Source: Arthrobacter crystallopoietes
Lineage (GTDB): Bacteria; Actinomycetota; Actinomycetes; Actinomycetales; Micrococcaceae
Direction: 5' to 3'
DNA: 64,000 bases
NCBI RefSeq assembly: GCF_017603825.1
Contig: NZ_CP072014.1
Coordinates: forward strand, 1,302,001-1,366,000
Part shown: positions 23,781-33,659 of the stretch, in pieces
Numbering within the stretch: position 1 is the stretch's first letter
Layout of the letters: each line of letters starts with the position of its first letter
Notes under the pieces: model-generated
What the model saw: only the letters and a program-made list of their open reading frames with translations
What the model was told of the DNA's origin: nothing
Databases searched by the model: none
Program-made: the position numbers and the translations under genes

Positions 23781-25220
23781 ATGTCGGCCCAGACCGAGAC
23801 CCAAAGCACCGCCTTCCAGACTTACCAGGACCTGCTGGCCGCAATTGCCCCGACCGGGGAGTCTCGGCCGATCAAGGATCCGGCCACGGGCGAAGTCGTC
23901 GCCGAAGCGCCTGTCCACACCGCCGCTGACCTGGATGCCGCGGTTGTTGCCGCCAAAGCCGCGCAGCCGGAGTGGGCTGCGTTGGGCCACGAGAAGCGCA
24001 GCGAGTATCTGAATAAGGCAGCTGACGCCATCGAGGCGTCAGCCGAGGCGCTCGCCGAGTTGCTCTCGCGGGAACAGGGCAAGCCGCTGAACGGCCCCAA
24101 CGCCCGCTTCGAGGTCGGTGCCTGCGCCGCCTGGCTGCGTGCCACGGCGTCGTTCGCTTTGGAGCCCGAGGTCGTGGTGGACGACGGCGAAAGCTACGCC
24201 GAGGTGCACTACCGCCCGCTCGGCGTCGTCGGCGCGATTGGCCCGTGGAACTGGCCGATGATGATCAGCGTCTGGCAGCTCGCGCCCTCGCTGCGGATGG
24301 GCAACACCGTGGTGATGAAGCCGTCCGAGTACACGCCGCTGAGCGTGCTGGCACTCGCCGCCGTGATCAACCAGGCGCTTCCGGCGGACCTGCTGCACGT
24401 GGTCTCCGGCGGCCGCGAAGTCGGCGAAGCGCTGGCATCCCACCCTGAAATCGACAAGGTGATGTTCACCGGTTCCACCGCCACAGGCAAGGCGATCATC
24501 CGCTCCTCCGCGGACACGGTGAAGCGGCTGACCCTGGAACTCGGCGGCAACGACGCAGGCATCGTGCTCGAGGACGCCGATCCGAAGGCCATCGCCCAGG
24601 ATTTGTTCTGGGGCGCGTTCATCAACACCGGCCAGACCTGCGCCGCGCTCAAGCGCCTCTACGTCCACGATTCGCTCTATGACCAGATCTGCGAGGAACT
24701 GGTGGAGGTCGCCCAGAACATGCCGATGGGCGTGGGGCTGGACGAGAACAATGTGCTGGGCCCGCTGCAGAACAAGGCCCAGTTCGACATCGTCGCGGAC
24801 CTGGTCCAGAAGGCGAAGGCCGGCGGCGCCAAGGTGCTCACCGGCGGCAACCCCGAGCCCGGCCAGCCCGGCTACTTCTACCCGACCACCCTCGTGGCCG
24901 ACATCGACAACGACAATCCGCTGGTGGCCCAGGAGCAGTTCGGCCCGGCGCTGCCGATCATCCGCTACAACAGCGTGGACGAGGCCGTCGAAATGGCCAA
25001 TGGACTCGACGTCGGCCTCGGCGCCTCGGTCTGGTCCTCCGACCCCGCCAAGGCCCGCGAAGTCGCCGCACGCATCGAGGCCGGCACGGTCTGGATCAAC
25101 AAGCACGGCGCGGTCGACCCGCGCGTCCCCTTCGGCGGAGCCAAGCAGTCCGGCTACGGCCTCGAGTTCGGCGTGGCCGGCCTCAAGGCCCTCGGCACCC
25201 CGCAGGTGATCAGCCAGTGA
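23781..25220 (+). CDS. Aldehyde dehydrogenase (ALDH-GMC operon)
   Basis: A 479-residue NAD(P)-dependent aldehyde dehydrogenase. It has GAIGPWNWP in the cofactor site, LELGGNDAGIV with the general base, and the nucleophile in NTGQTCAALKR. AACAGGAG precedes the ATG. Its stop codon overlaps the GTG start of the next gene, a GMC oxidoreductase, so translation is coupled and the two probably act in sequence: alcohol to aldehyde to acid. This resembles choline-to-betaine gene pairs in layout, but typical betaine aldehyde dehydrogenase features are not distinctive enough here to assign that pathway. Confidence 0.9.
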   Translation: MSAQTETQSTAFQTYQDLLAAIAPTGESRPIKDPATGEVVAEAPVHTAADLDAAVVAAKAAQPEWAALGHEKRSEYLNKAADAIEASAEALAELLSREQGKPLNGPNARFEVGACAAWLRATASFALEPEVVVDDGESYAEVHYRPLGVVGAIGPWNWPMMISVWQLAPSLRMGNTVVMKPSEYTPLSVLALAAVINQALPADLLHVVSGGREVGEALASHPEIDKVMFTGSTATGKAIIRSSADTVKRLTLELGGNDAGIVLEDADPKAIAQDLFWGAFINTGQTCAALKRLYVHDSLYDQICEELVEVAQNMPMGVGLDENNVLGPLQNKAQFDIVADLVQKAKAGGAKVLTGGNPEPGQPGYFYPTTLVADIDNDNPLVAQEQFGPALPIIRYNSVDEAVEMANGLDVGLGASVWSSDPAKAREVAARIEAGTVWINKHGAVDPRVPFGGAKQSGYGLEFGVAGLKALGTPQVISQ

Positions 25221-26803
25221 ACGCGCAGGAATTTGACTACATCATTGTCGGCGCCGGTTCGGCGGGCAACGTTGTCGCCCGCCGACTGCTCGATGCGGGC
25301 AAGCGCATCGCCGTCCTCGAAGCAGGCGATGACGACACCAATCCCAACATTGCGCACCTCTACAACCTCGGTGCCCTCTGGCACAGTCCGCAGGACTGGG
25401 ACTACCAGACCACCGAGCAGCAGGGCTGCTCCGGCCGCACGCTTCACCTGCCGCGCGGGAAGGTGATGGGCGGCTCGCACGCCCTGAACGCCACCATCTG
25501 GGTCCGCGGCGCCAAGCAGGACTACGACACTTGGGCCTATCTGGGTTGCCCCGGCTGGTCCTGGGAAGACGTGCTGCCGGTGTTCAAATCCATTGAAAAG
25601 TACGACGGCGGGGGCTCCGAAACGCGCGGCGACTCGGGTCTGCTTGATGTCGCCCAGGACTTCCCGCGCAATCCCATCCAGGAAGCGATGCTGGAAGGGG
25701 CGGTGGAAACGGGCATCAAGCTCAATGAGGACTACAACTCGGGCGACGTCGAGGGTGTGTCCCGGATGCAGCTCAACGTCCGGGATGGGAAGCGCTTCAA
25801 CACGTGGCACGCCTACCTCAAGCCGGTAGTCGACAACGCCAACCTCACGCTGCTCACCGGTGCGCACGTCCGCCGGTTGATTGTCGAGGACGGCACGGTG
25901 GCCGGCGTCGAGTTCGAGCACGACGGCGAAACCAAGACGCTGCGGGCAGCTGAGACCATCCTGTCCGCTGGTGCCATCAACTCGGCGGAGCTGCTGCTGC
26001 GCTCGGGCATCGGACCAGCCGACGAACTGCGCGAAGCCGGCGTCCGACCCGTGCACGACCTGCCCGGCGTGGGGAAGAACCTGCAGGACCATCTGCTCTC
26101 GCCGGTGGTCTTCACCACGAGCAAGCCGGTGCCGGCATCGGAAGTGGCCCCGGCGGAGGTGCACTTTTTCGCAAAGAGCAGCCCGGATCTGGCCGTGCCC
26201 GATACCCAGCCAATCTTCTTCTCGGTGCCCATGTACTCGCAGGGCTACGCAAAGGGCGAGATGACCGGGCCGGAGAACGGCTTTTCCATGCTCGGCGGGC
26301 TCGTGCGGCCGCAGAGCCGCGGCGAAATCAGGCTCACCGGGCCCAAAGCCAGCGATCCGATCGCCATTGACCTCGGCGCACTGTCGGAACAGGCCGACGT
26401 CGACGCCCTGGTGGCATCGGTGCGGCAGTGCCGGGAGATCGGACGCACCTCGGCGCTGGCCGATTGGGGTGCGGAGGAGCTCTATCCCGGACCGGAAGTC
26501 TCGGACAGCGACGAGGACCTGGAGCAGTACGTGCGTGATTCCGTGGTTACCTACCACCACCAGGTCGGCACCTGCCGGATGGGGCTGGATCAGGATGCGG
26601 TGGTAGATCCGCGCACGCTGAAGGTCCATGGCCTCAACGGCATCCGGATCGCCGATGCCTCCATCATGCCGCTGGTACCTACGGGCAACACCAACGCTCC
26701 GTCGATCATGATCGGTGAACGTGCCGCGGCTCTCCTGGTGAACGAAGCAGCCACCGTGAGCGACGAGGCCGCGACTGTACCAGGCGGGGCGCTCACGGTG
26801 TAA
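25217..26803 (+). CDS. GMC-family FAD oxidoreductase (choline dehydrogenase-like)
   Basis: A 528-residue flavoprotein of the glucose-methanol-choline family. The FAD motif is DYIIVGAGSAGNVVARRLL (residues 7-25), the first GMC signature is PRGKVMGGSHALNATIWVRG, the catalytic histidine region is YHHQVGTCRMG, and the C-terminal signature is NTNAPSIMIGERAA. It oxidises a primary alcohol while reducing FAD. The GTG start overlaps the ALDH stop (GTGA). The last ~20 residues are a short repeat-like Thr/Val/Ala tail absent from most relatives. The alcohol substrate is unknown. Confidence 0.9.
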   Translation: MNAQEFDYIIVGAGSAGNVVARRLLDAGKRIAVLEAGDDDTNPNIAHLYNLGALWHSPQDWDYQTTEQQGCSGRTLHLPRGKVMGGSHALNATIWVRGAKQDYDTWAYLGCPGWSWEDVLPVFKSIEKYDGGGSETRGDSGLLDVAQDFPRNPIQEAMLEGAVETGIKLNEDYNSGDVEGVSRMQLNVRDGKRFNTWHAYLKPVVDNANLTLLTGAHVRRLIVEDGTVAGVEFEHDGETKTLRAAETILSAGAINSAELLLRSGIGPADELREAGVRPVHDLPGVGKNLQDHLLSPVVFTTSKPVPASEVAPAEVHFFAKSSPDLAVPDTQPIFFSVPMYSQGYAKGEMTGPENGFSMLGGLVRPQSRGEIRLTGPKASDPIAIDLGALSEQADVDALVASVRQCREIGRTSALADWGAEELYPGPEVSDSDEDLEQYVRDSVVTYHHQVGTCRMGLDQDAVVDPRTLKVHGLNGIRIADASIMPLVPTGNTNAPSIMIGERAAALLVNEAATVSDEAATVPGGALTV

Positions 26804-26846
26804 AGCCAGCGGCACCCGGCGCAGTAGTCCGGCCGCCAGATGCAAC

Positions 26847-26882
26847 GCAACCCTCCGCCATCGTTAGCCGGCGGAGGGTTGC
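26847..26882. terminator. Hairpin between the GMC gene and the convergent TRIC gene
   Basis: A 13-bp perfect stem (26847-26859 GCAACCCTCCGCC with 26870-26882) with a 10-nt loop. It lies 44 bp after the GMC stop and 60 bp from the end of the convergent gene, so it may serve both. Confidence 0.7.
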
Positions 26883-26941
26883 TTGGCATCCGGCCAGCAC
26901 TATCGCCGGCCGCCAGTTATCTGGGGTGGCCCGGGGGCGGC

Positions 26942-27577
26942 TTAGTCCGTGGCCGAGCTCGGGTTCTTCGCCCCGCCCGCGAGCGGAATCCGCCAGCCGA
27001 ACCTCAGGGACAGCACCCGCAACAAGAAAACTACGGCGGCGATCGCGGTGCCGGTGTAGGCATTGAACCAGCCCAGCTGGGAGAAAAGGGTGACCAGCGA
27101 AGCGCCGAGCATGGCCGGGACGGCGTAGACACCACGGGGGTTGAAGATCTGGGGCACCTCGTTGGCCACCACATCGCGCAGCACGCCGCCGCCGACCGCC
27201 GTCGTAATTCCGAGCACCGCGGAAGTCACGGGACCCATGCCGGAATCCAGAGCCTTCAGCGTGCCGGTGACGCAGAACAGGGCCAGCCCGCCGGCGTCGA
27301 AAATGAGCAGGGTCCGCCGGAACCGCTGCACACCGAGCACATGGAAGTAGACCACGGCGGCCGCCAGAACCGGGGCAATCAGGTAGATGGGTTCGACAAA
27401 GGCGGTCGGGACGGCCTGGGAGATGATCACGTCGCGGATGACGCCGCCGCCGAGCCCCACCAGGGACCCGAGCAGCAGGGAGCCGACGATATCGAAGTTC
27501 CGGCGGGCGGCCAGGAGACAGCCCGACATCGCGAAGAAGAACGTGCCGAAAAGATCCAGTATCAGCAGGATGTCCAC
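26942..27577 (-). CDS. TRIC-family (UPF0126) cation channel-like membrane protein
   Basis: A 211-residue protein with about seven membrane helices arranged as two repeats. Each repeat has a glycine-rich GGGVIRDV/GGGVLRDV motif (LVGLGGGVIRDVIIS and ITTAVGGGVLRDVVA). This is the hallmark of bacterial TRIC/YadS-YicG proteins, which form trimeric monovalent cation channels. It starts 18 bp after the stop of the upstream M20 hydrolase gene, so the two are probably co-transcribed, although no common function is evident. Confidence 0.9.
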   Translation of the reverse strand: MDILLILDLFGTFFFAMSGCLLAARRNFDIVGSLLLGSLVGLGGGVIRDVIISQAVPTAFVEPIYLIAPVLAAAVVYFHVLGVQRFRRTLLIFDAGGLALFCVTGTLKALDSGMGPVTSAVLGITTAVGGGVLRDVVANEVPQIFNPRGVYAVPAMLGASLVTLFSQLGWFNAYTGTAIAAVVFLLRVLSLRFGWRIPLAGGAKNPSSATD

Positions 27578-27595
27578 GGCTACGTCCCCTGCTGC

Positions 27596-28819
27596 CTAGC
27601 GCTCAAGACCGACCTTGGACAGGATTGCGGCAACGGCGGCACGGGCACCGGTGGACAGCGTCGGTTCCATAACCGGGGCGAAGTGCGGCGAATGGTTGAC
27701 CGGGATGCGGTCGCCGGCCAGGGTCTCGGCCGGATGGCCACCGAAGAACCAATAGACAGAGGGAACGCCGATGGGCTCAACCAGGTTGCCGAAGTCTTCC
27801 GAGGCCATCACCGGTTCACCTTTGACGACGCTGGCTTCGCCGAGTTCCTGCCGCAAGGCTTTGACGACGTCGTCGGTTGCCTGCTGGTCGTTGGAGTTCG
27901 GTGGAAAGGAGGAGAGCTCCTCGATGACCGGTTCGGGTGCGTTGGACGCATCGGCCTCTGCCTTGATGATCCGCCGCAGCGCACCGAGCACGGTGGCGCG
28001 CACTGTCTCGTCGAAGGTGCGCACGTTGAGGGTGAATTCCGCGCTGGAGGGAATGATGTTTTCCTTCAATCCGCCGTGGAAAGTGCCGACGGTGACCACA
28101 GCCGAGCGGCGCGGATCCACCTCGCGGGACACGATGGTCTGGATGCGGGTGATGATGTGGGCGCCGAGCACGATGGGATCGATGGAGTCCTGCGGTTGCG
28201 AGCCGTGGGACTGCCGGCCCTGCAGGGTCACCTTCCAGGAATCCGCCTGCGTCATGGGGTGCCCGTGCACGTACTGCACGGTGCCGGCCAGGCCCGGCAT
28301 GACATGCTGGCCGAAGACCACCTCGGGCTTGGGCGCCTTCGCCCACAGTCCGTCCTCCACCATCGCCTTGGCGCCGGCCGCGGTTTCTTCGCCGGGTTGG
28401 AAAAGGAACACGATGGTTCCTGCCCACCGGTCCTTGATGCCGGCTAGGATCCGGGCGGCCGTCAAGAGGGCTGCGGCGTGGGCATCGTGGCCGCAGCCGT
28501 GCATGACGGGAACTTCGGTGCCGTCCGCAAGAGTACCGGTAGCGGTGCTGGCATAGGGCAGGCCGGTGTCTTCCTTGATCGGCAGCGCGTCGATATCGGC
28601 ACGGAACGCCACCACCGGACCTTCGCCGTTGCGCAGCACGCCGACGACGCCGGTGCCGCCACAGCCGAAGGTATCGATCCCGCATTGCTCCAGCTCGGCT
28701 TGAATCAGTGCGGCGGTCCCGTGTTCCTGCATGGAGAGCTCGGGATGCTCGTGCAGCTGACGGTAGAGGTCATGCATGCGGGTGCGCTGCTCGTCGGTCA
28801 GCCGGACGGATGCTGGCAT
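27596..28819 (-). CDS. M20-family amidohydrolase/peptidase (hippurate hydrolase-like)
   Basis: A 407-residue metalloenzyme of the M20D group, which removes acyl groups from amino acids (hippurate, N-acetyl or IAA-amino-acid hydrolases). Seen: RLHEHPELS near the N-terminus, VAFRADIDALPI, the metal ligands of MHGCGHDAHAA, the dimerisation-domain loop GLKENIIPSSAEF, and late catalytic residues in EDFGNLV and VNHSPHFAP. GAGGA supports the ATG at 28819 over a GTG at 28849. It is first in a two-gene unit with the TRIC channel. The exact substrate is unknown. Confidence 0.87.
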   Translation of the reverse strand: MPASVRLTDEQRTRMHDLYRQLHEHPELSMQEHGTAALIQAELEQCGIDTFGCGGTGVVGVLRNGEGPVVAFRADIDALPIKEDTGLPYASTATGTLADGTEVPVMHGCGHDAHAAALLTAARILAGIKDRWAGTIVFLFQPGEETAAGAKAMVEDGLWAKAPKPEVVFGQHVMPGLAGTVQYVHGHPMTQADSWKVTLQGRQSHGSQPQDSIDPIVLGAHIITRIQTIVSREVDPRRSAVVTVGTFHGGLKENIIPSSAEFTLNVRTFDETVRATVLGALRRIIKAEADASNAPEPVIEELSSFPPNSNDQQATDDVVKALRQELGEASVVKGEPVMASEDFGNLVEPIGVPSVYWFFGGHPAETLAGDRIPVNHSPHFAPVMEPTLSTGARAAVAAILSKVGLER

Positions 28820-28991
28820 TGTTTCCTCGTTTTCTCCAGGCGCTTCCACGGCAGTTGGAGGCTGTGCAACGTGCCTGCACTCAAGCGGAGGGCGCGGTTC
28901 GACTCATCGTAACAATGAAAGCGCGACCCTCCGCCGTCGTCACCGTGAAGAGTCGCGCTCAAGGCCAGCGGAGCGGCGCAAGGCGCTCCGC

Positions 28992-29034
28992 GCCGCCGTC
29001 GTTATTACCTCATAACGACGACGACGACGGCGGC
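28992..29034 (-). terminator. Hairpin after the SDR gene containing a GAC microrepeat
   Basis: GTCGTTAT (28998-29005) pairs with ATAACGAC (29012-29019) around a TACCTC loop, and GCCGCC pairs with GGCGGC (29029-29034) across a bulge made of GAC repeats. It begins 15 bp past the SDR stop on the minus strand. The rest of the 229-bp gap up to the M20 start holds nothing else I can assign. Confidence 0.5.
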
Positions 29035-29048
29035 AGGCTGGCTTTGGG

Positions 29049-29831
29049 TTAGTACTTGTAGGACTGGCCGCCGTCGATCGGGATGACCGCGGCGTTGATG
29101 AAAGCCGCATCGCCGGAGAGCAGGAAGGCGACGAGGTGGCCGACCTCTTCGGGCTTGCCGAAGCGCTTCATCGGGTTGGGCTCGACGAAGCCCTTGCCGA
29201 CCTCTTCCCAGTTTTCCGGGTCGATCTGCTTGAGCGAGCCCTCGACCATCGGAGTCATGATGGCACCGGGGGCGATGGCGTTGATCTGCACGCCGTACTG
29301 GCCGTATTCGATACCCGAGTTACGGGTGAGCCCGACGACGCCGTGCTTGGACGCGGCGTAACCGGACTGGTTGCCGACCCCGCGGATGCCGCCTACCGAC
29401 GCGGTGTTCACGATGGCGCCGGAGCCCTGTTCCTTCATGACCTTCAGGACATGCTTGAGCCCATAGAAGACACCGTTGAGGTTGATGGAGACCACCTTGG
29501 AGAACTCATCGGAGCCGAAGTCTTCGGTGGGACTCTGCTTGCCTTCGATTCCGGCGTTGTTGAAGAACCCGTCGATCCTGCCGAAGCGCTTGACGGCCTC
29601 GGCGACGTAGTTCTCGACCTCGGACTCGTTGGCGACGTTGGCGGTGACACTCAGGACCTCGGCGTCGGGGGCAACCTGGCGGATGTCTTCCGTGGTCTCC
29701 TTCAGGCCGGCCTCGTTGAGGTCCACCAGGGTCAGCTTTCCTTCTTCCTTGGCGATCTGAAGCGCCGCCGCACGGCCGAGCCCGGATCCGGCGCCGGTGA
29801 TGATGACGGATTTACCTGAGAACCTTTGCAT
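29049..29831 (-). CDS. Short-chain dehydrogenase/reductase (classical SDR)
   Basis: A 260-residue NAD(P)-dependent oxidoreductase. It has TGAGSGLG near residue 10, an acidic DLNEAG after beta-2 that favours NAD, NNAGIEG, the catalytic Ser in NTASVGG, and YAASKHG carrying the Tyr and Lys. It ends with the usual IDGGQS segment. GAAGG lies about nine bases before the ATG at 29831. It is divergent from the GH13 gene and not in an operon. Relatives are annotated as 3-oxoacyl-ACP reductase or sugar/cyclic-alcohol dehydrogenase; the substrate is unknown. Confidence 0.88.
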   Translation of the reverse strand: MQRFSGKSVIITGAGSGLGRAAALQIAKEEGKLTLVDLNEAGLKETTEDIRQVAPDAEVLSVTANVANESEVENYVAEAVKRFGRIDGFFNNAGIEGKQSPTEDFGSDEFSKVVSINLNGVFYGLKHVLKVMKEQGSGAIVNTASVGGIRGVGNQSGYAASKHGVVGLTRNSGIEYGQYGVQINAIAPGAIMTPMVEGSLKQIDPENWEEVGKGFVEPNPMKRFGKPEEVGHLVAFLLSGDAAFINAAVIPIDGGQSYKY

Positions 29832-30075
29832 GTTCTGCCTTCTTTCCCATTCGATGGACCGGCCGGTTGGCCGGCTGCTATCTATGCAAACGCATGAATG
29901 GCGAATGATCATCCGCAATCGGATGTGATTCCGCGGACATTACGCCCGCCATGCCGCGGTTTTGTCCGTTGCACGCCTGATTGCGGAGGTGCACTGGTCT
30001 CGTTTCCCTGTGTCTGGCAGTGTGGAAGAAGTCAGTACTGGCCCGTGCCTGCAGGATGATCAAGGAGATATCTCG

Positions 30076-32409
30076 ATGGTCGATTCGCTTTCTTCGATGG
30101 AACACCTCGACGACGGTTCGGGTGGCAACTCGGAAGCTGCCGAACCTGATGCCGTGCAGGAGGAGGCGCTCGAGCCGCACATTCCGGAAATCAACTTCGA
30201 CGAGCAGTTCTATCCGGCGCGTCCGCGGGCGTTGCGCCCCAAGGCCCGGCGGCGGCACTTCAATGCGGGCCAGCCGCCGTTCGAGCCGGATGCCCGCAAC
30301 AATGTCTACGTGGAATGGCTGCGCAACCAGTCCATGCTCGGCGACGCCAAGGTGCTGTCCCGCCAGCTCTCGGGCCAGGCCAGCATGTGGCAGAACCCTT
30401 TCGCCTGGCCGAATCCGCGGGCCGCGGTGGAGCGGGCATCCGTGTGGTTCACCGCCTACCCGCTGTCCTTCATGACCAAGCCCGGGCAGTCCTTCCTCGG
30501 TGCTTTGGGAGACCCTGGTCTGTGGGAGGCGTTCGAGCAGATCGGCATTAACGCCATCCATACCGGACCGGTGAAACTCGCCGGCGGGCTCTCGGGCTGG
30601 GAGCAGACGCCGAGCGTGGACGGCCACTTCGACCGGATCAGCATGGCGATTGATCCAATGTTCGGCACCGAGGACGAGTTCCGCGAGATGTGCCAGGTCG
30701 CCAACGACCACGGCGGAACGATCGTGGATGACATTGTGCCCGGACACACCGGCAAGGGCGCGGACTTCCGGCTGGCCGAGATGAACTTCCGTGACTACCC
30801 GGGCATTTACCACATGATCGACATCCCGGAGTCGGACTGGCACCTGCTGCCGGACGTGCCCGAGGGCGAAGATGCGGTCAACATCGACGCCGAAACCGAA
30901 CGCGCCCTCCAGAAGGCCGGCTACATCATCGGCGAGCTGCAGCGGGTCATTTTCTACGAACCCGGAGTCAAGGAAACCAACTGGAGCGCCACGGCCCCGG
31001 TCCTGGACGTTACCGGCCAAATGCGACGGTGGGTGTACCTGCACTACTTCAAGGCGGGGCAGCCGTCCATCAACTGGCTGGATCCCACCTTCTCCGGCAT
31101 GCGCCTGGTGATGGGCGACGCGCTGCACTCGCTGGTGGACCTGGGCACCGGCGCGCTGCGGTTGGATGCCAACGGTTTCCTGGGTGTGGAGAAGAGCGCC
31201 GAGGAGACGCCGGGCTGGTCGGAAGGCCATCCGATTTCCGAGGCCGCGAACCAGATCATCGGCAGCATGGTCCGCAAGGTCGGTGGCTTCACGTTCCAGG
31301 AACTGAACCTGAGCATCGACGACATCAAGTCCACCTCGGCCAACGGCCCCGACCTGTCCTACGACTTTGTCACCCGCCCCGGCTACCACCATGCCCTGGT
31401 CACCGCGGATACCGAATTCCTCCGGCTGACCCTGCGCCTGGCCATGGAGATCGGCGTGGATCAGGCCTCCCTGGTCCACGCGCTGCAGAACCATGACGAG
31501 CTGACCTATGAACTGGTGCACTTCACCACCAAGCACAAAGACGATATCTATGAGCTCGACGGCGAGGAACTGACCGGCGCCGAACTGGCCCTTAAGGTGC
31601 AGCAGACCTTGCGGGACGGCATCACCGGGGAGGCCGCTCCGTACAACCTGGTCTTCACGGCCAACGGCATTGCGTGCACGACGGCGAGCGTGATTACCGC
31701 GGTGCTGGGCATCAAGGACCTGAGCACCATCACCCCGGAGCAGACCCTCGAGGTCCGCAAGGTGCACCTGCTGCTGGCAATGTACAACGCGCTGCAGCCG
31801 GGAGTCTTTGCGCTCTCCGGGTGGGACCTGTGCGGCATGCTGACCCTGGACCGGTCGCAGGTTGCCCCGCTGCTGTCCCGCGGCGACACCCGCTGGATCA
31901 ACCGGGGCGCTCATGACCTAATGGGTGTCAACCACACCGGGCAGGCTCCGACCTCCGGCATGCCCAAGGCCGTGAGCCTGTACGGGACGCTGCCGGACCA
32001 GCTCGCGGACGAATCATCTTTCGCCCGGCAGTTGGCCAAAATCCTGGCCGTCCGCGAGCAGTACGGCATCGCGAAGAGCGCCCTGTTGGACGTTCCGGAC
32101 GTCTCGCACCGGGGCATGCTGGTCATGGTGCACCAGCTTGAGTCGGGGGATTGCGAAGTCACTGTCCTGAATTTCTCGGACCAGGAGATGGCCGGCACGG
32201 TGCGCTCCGAGCAGTTGGAAACCGGAGCCTTGGTGACCGATTTGTTCAGCGGTGAAGAGGTGGGCAGCGTGGATGACCTGCACAGTTTCTACATCCAACT
32301 GGAGCCGTACCAGGGAACCGCGCTGCTGGTGACCCTGCCCGAAGAAGAGGAGCCGGCCGCAGAGGCGGAAGCTGGCACGGACAAGGACGCGGGCACGGCT
32401 GCGGGTTAG
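30076..32409 (+). CDS. GH13 alpha-amylase-family enzyme, trehalose synthase/maltosyltransferase-like
   Basis: A 777-residue glycoside hydrolase family 13 protein. The predicted catalytic triad is Asp364 (ALRLDANGF), Glu409 (TFQELNL) and Asp474 ([10 protein letters not shown]). The barrel's first region is [13 protein letters not shown]. The N-terminus is acidic and disordered, and the C-terminus ends in a Glu/Ala-rich tail after a beta-sandwich. Actinobacterial relatives of this type are annotated as maltose alpha-D-glucosyltransferase (trehalose synthase), which interconverts maltose and trehalose in the cytoplasm. AAGGAG stands eight bases before the ATG at 30076. It is not next to other trehalose or glycogen genes here. 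Confidence 0.8.
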   Translation: MVDSLSSMEHLDDGSGGNSEAAEPDAVQEEALEPHIPEINFDEQFYPARPRALRPKARRRHFNAGQPPFEPDARNNVYVEWLRNQSMLGDAKVLSRQLSGQASMWQNPFAWPNPRAAVERASVWFTAYPLSFMTKPGQSFLGALGDPGLWEAFEQIGINAIHTGPVKLAGGLSGWEQTPSVDGHFDRISMAIDPMFGTEDEFREMCQVANDHGGTIVDDIVPGHTGKGADFRLAEMNFRDYPGIYHMIDIPESDWHLLPDVPEGEDAVNIDAETERALQKAGYIIGELQRVIFYEPGVKETNWSATAPVLDVTGQMRRWVYLHYFKAGQPSINWLDPTFSGMRLVMGDALHSLVDLGTGALRLDANGFLGVEKSAEETPGWSEGHPISEAANQIIGSMVRKVGGFTFQELNLSIDDIKSTSANGPDLSYDFVTRPGYHHALVTADTEFLRLTLRLAMEIGVDQASLVHALQNHDELTYELVHFTTKHKDDIYELDGEELTGAELALKVQQTLRDGITGEAAPYNLVFTANGIACTTASVITAVLGIKDLSTITPEQTLEVRKVHLLLAMYNALQPGVFALSGWDLCGMLTLDRSQVAPLLSRGDTRWINRGAHDLMGVNHTGQAPTSGMPKAVSLYGTLPDQLADESSFARQLAKILAVREQYGIAKSALLDVPDVSHRGMLVMVHQLESGDCEVTVLNFSDQEMAGTVRSEQLETGALVTDLFSGEEVGSVDDLHSFYIQLEPYQGTALLVTLPEEEEPAAEAEAGTDKDAGTAAG

Positions 32410-32578
32410 AGCCCGCGGCGCAGGCACGGAGCCCCTGTCACGTCCTGATCTGGGGCAATGGTCAACGCGCCGGAAATGTGAGCAGCATCTCACAAGGAAA
32501 CGCGGTAGGCGGGGAACCTGTTCGGGGGGACCGGCGTTACCTTTCCGTAACTTTGCCTACCCGAAGCGTGTGTGAAAT

Positions 32579-33469
32579 ATGGCTGAAGACTCCTCCGCCG
32601 AAGATAAGCCGAAACTCCTCGGCCTCAACGGTGCCCAAACTATTGCGTCCGCCCTGGCCGCTGTGACCTCGGCCTTGGCGGGTTCCTTTCTTGGTGTCGC
32701 GGGAACGCTGATCGGCGCTGCCCTCGGCTCGGTCATCGCCACGGTGGCCGCAGCCGTGTACGCCAGGACGCTGAGTTCTGCCGCCGTTGCGGCCAAGAAG
32801 ACCCTGCCCGTGCCGCGGCTGCGCGGCCTGCGCAACGGCGGCCTTCCGGCGAGCGACGACGGAACCGCGCGCGCCGGCGTTCCCCATGCCGTTGCGGATT
32901 TCAAGGCCAAGCTCACTGCCCGCCGCTTTACCCCCAGGACCTGGGCGAAGATCGGAGTGGTCAGCGCAGCCTCCTTCCTGATTGCCATGGCCGGCATCAC
33001 GATGGTCGAACTGGGAACCAGCAAGCCCATTTCGGCGCTGGTGGCATCTTCGACCAGCAGCGCCCCGGCCGCCGAGCAGCAGACCACCCTGGGCCGCGTC
33101 CTGACCGGAACCACGGCCCCCGCCGAGGATGGCAGCGAAACCACGGAGCCGGGCGAGGCTGAGCCCGGGCAGGTCGACGACGGCGCCGGCCAGACCGGGA
33201 CTACCGGTGAGACCTCCGGCGGTACAGACGGATCGGACCCGGCCACCGGCCAGACCGACGGCACAGCGCCGGTAGAGACCGTGCCCGAACCGGTTCCCGC
33301 GCCCGGCTCTGAAAACGGCGAAGTTTCGGATCCGGAAGTTATCACGGACCCGGGCACCGGCCAGCAGGACACCGGGCAGGAAGCGGTGCCTGATGACAGC
33401 GGTGCCGCCGATCCTGCACCGGTGGACGGCGGTTTGACCGAAGGTGACCAGACCGGCAGCGGGCAATAA
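32579..33469 (+). CDS. Hypothetical membrane protein with long acidic Gly/Thr/Glu-rich tail
   Basis: A 296-residue protein with no recognised domain. Residues ~20-65 form a glycine/alanine-rich hydrophobic region (ALAGSFLGVAGTLIGAALGS). A basic stretch follows, then a single membrane helix near 125-145 (IGVVSAASFLIAMAGITMVE). The last ~140 residues are a low-complexity, acidic, Thr/Gly/Pro-rich segment, probably disordered and possibly outside the membrane. No signal peptide or sorting motif is present. The Shine-Dalgarno is weak. It lies between the GH13 gene and the glycine riboswitch, and is separated from the latter by a terminator. Confidence 0.7.
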   Translation: MAEDSSAEDKPKLLGLNGAQTIASALAAVTSALAGSFLGVAGTLIGAALGSVIATVAAAVYARTLSSAAVAAKKTLPVPRLRGLRNGGLPASDDGTARAGVPHAVADFKAKLTARRFTPRTWAKIGVVSAASFLIAMAGITMVELGTSKPISALVASSTSSAPAAEQQTTLGRVLTGTTAPAEDGSETTEPGEAEPGQVDDGAGQTGTTGETSGGTDGSDPATGQTDGTAPVETVPEPVPAPGSENGEVSDPEVITDPGTGQQDTGQEAVPDDSGAADPAPVDGGLTEGDQTGSGQ

Positions 33470-33510
33470 GGCCTGACCTTTCCGTCCCGCCCTTCCCGCT
33501 CCGCACAGGC

Positions 33511-33540
33511 GACGCCGGCACTCCGGAAAGTGCCGGCGTC
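33511..33540 (+). terminator. Terminator before the glycine riboswitch
   Basis: A 12-bp perfect stem GACGCCGGCACT/AGTGCCGGCGTC (33511-33522 with 33529-33540) with a CCGGAA loop, 41 bp after the preceding stop codon. Confidence 0.72.
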
Positions 33541-33591
33541 GACCGTTGCCTGCAGCGGATCCGCCACTGACTAGGCAGTTAAGAAATGATG

Positions 33592-33620
33592 TTGCTTACG
33601 TCCCGCCGGGCCGCTAAGGT
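33592..33620 (+). promoter_or_regulatory. Promoter of the glycine-riboswitch transcript
   Basis: TTGCTT (33592-33597) and TAAGGT (33615-33620, fitting TANNNT) are separated by 17 bp. Transcription would begin near 33627, about 35 nt before the first aptamer, which agrees with the riboswitch position. Confidence 0.6.
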
Positions 33621-33659
33621 TTGTGAGGCGGGTCACGAAGCTGTGGCCCAACGCTTTTG

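Noticed and set aside
23781-26803. Assignment of the ALDH-GMC pair as betaine synthesis (betB-betA)
   Set aside because: The gene order and families fit, but no betI-type regulator or choline transporter is adjacent and no residue pattern here proves choline specificity.
25154-26845. 563-codon minus-strand frame opposite the GMC oxidoreductase
   Set aside because: It is the antisense shadow of a gene with complete GMC signatures; no ribosome binding site or recognisable protein.
29878-31914. 678-codon minus-strand open frame opposite the GH13 gene
   Set aside because: It lies entirely on the complement of a gene with all GH13 catalytic motifs. Long antisense frames are expected in GC-rich DNA, and its translation is low-complexity Arg/Gly/His/Gln with no domain.
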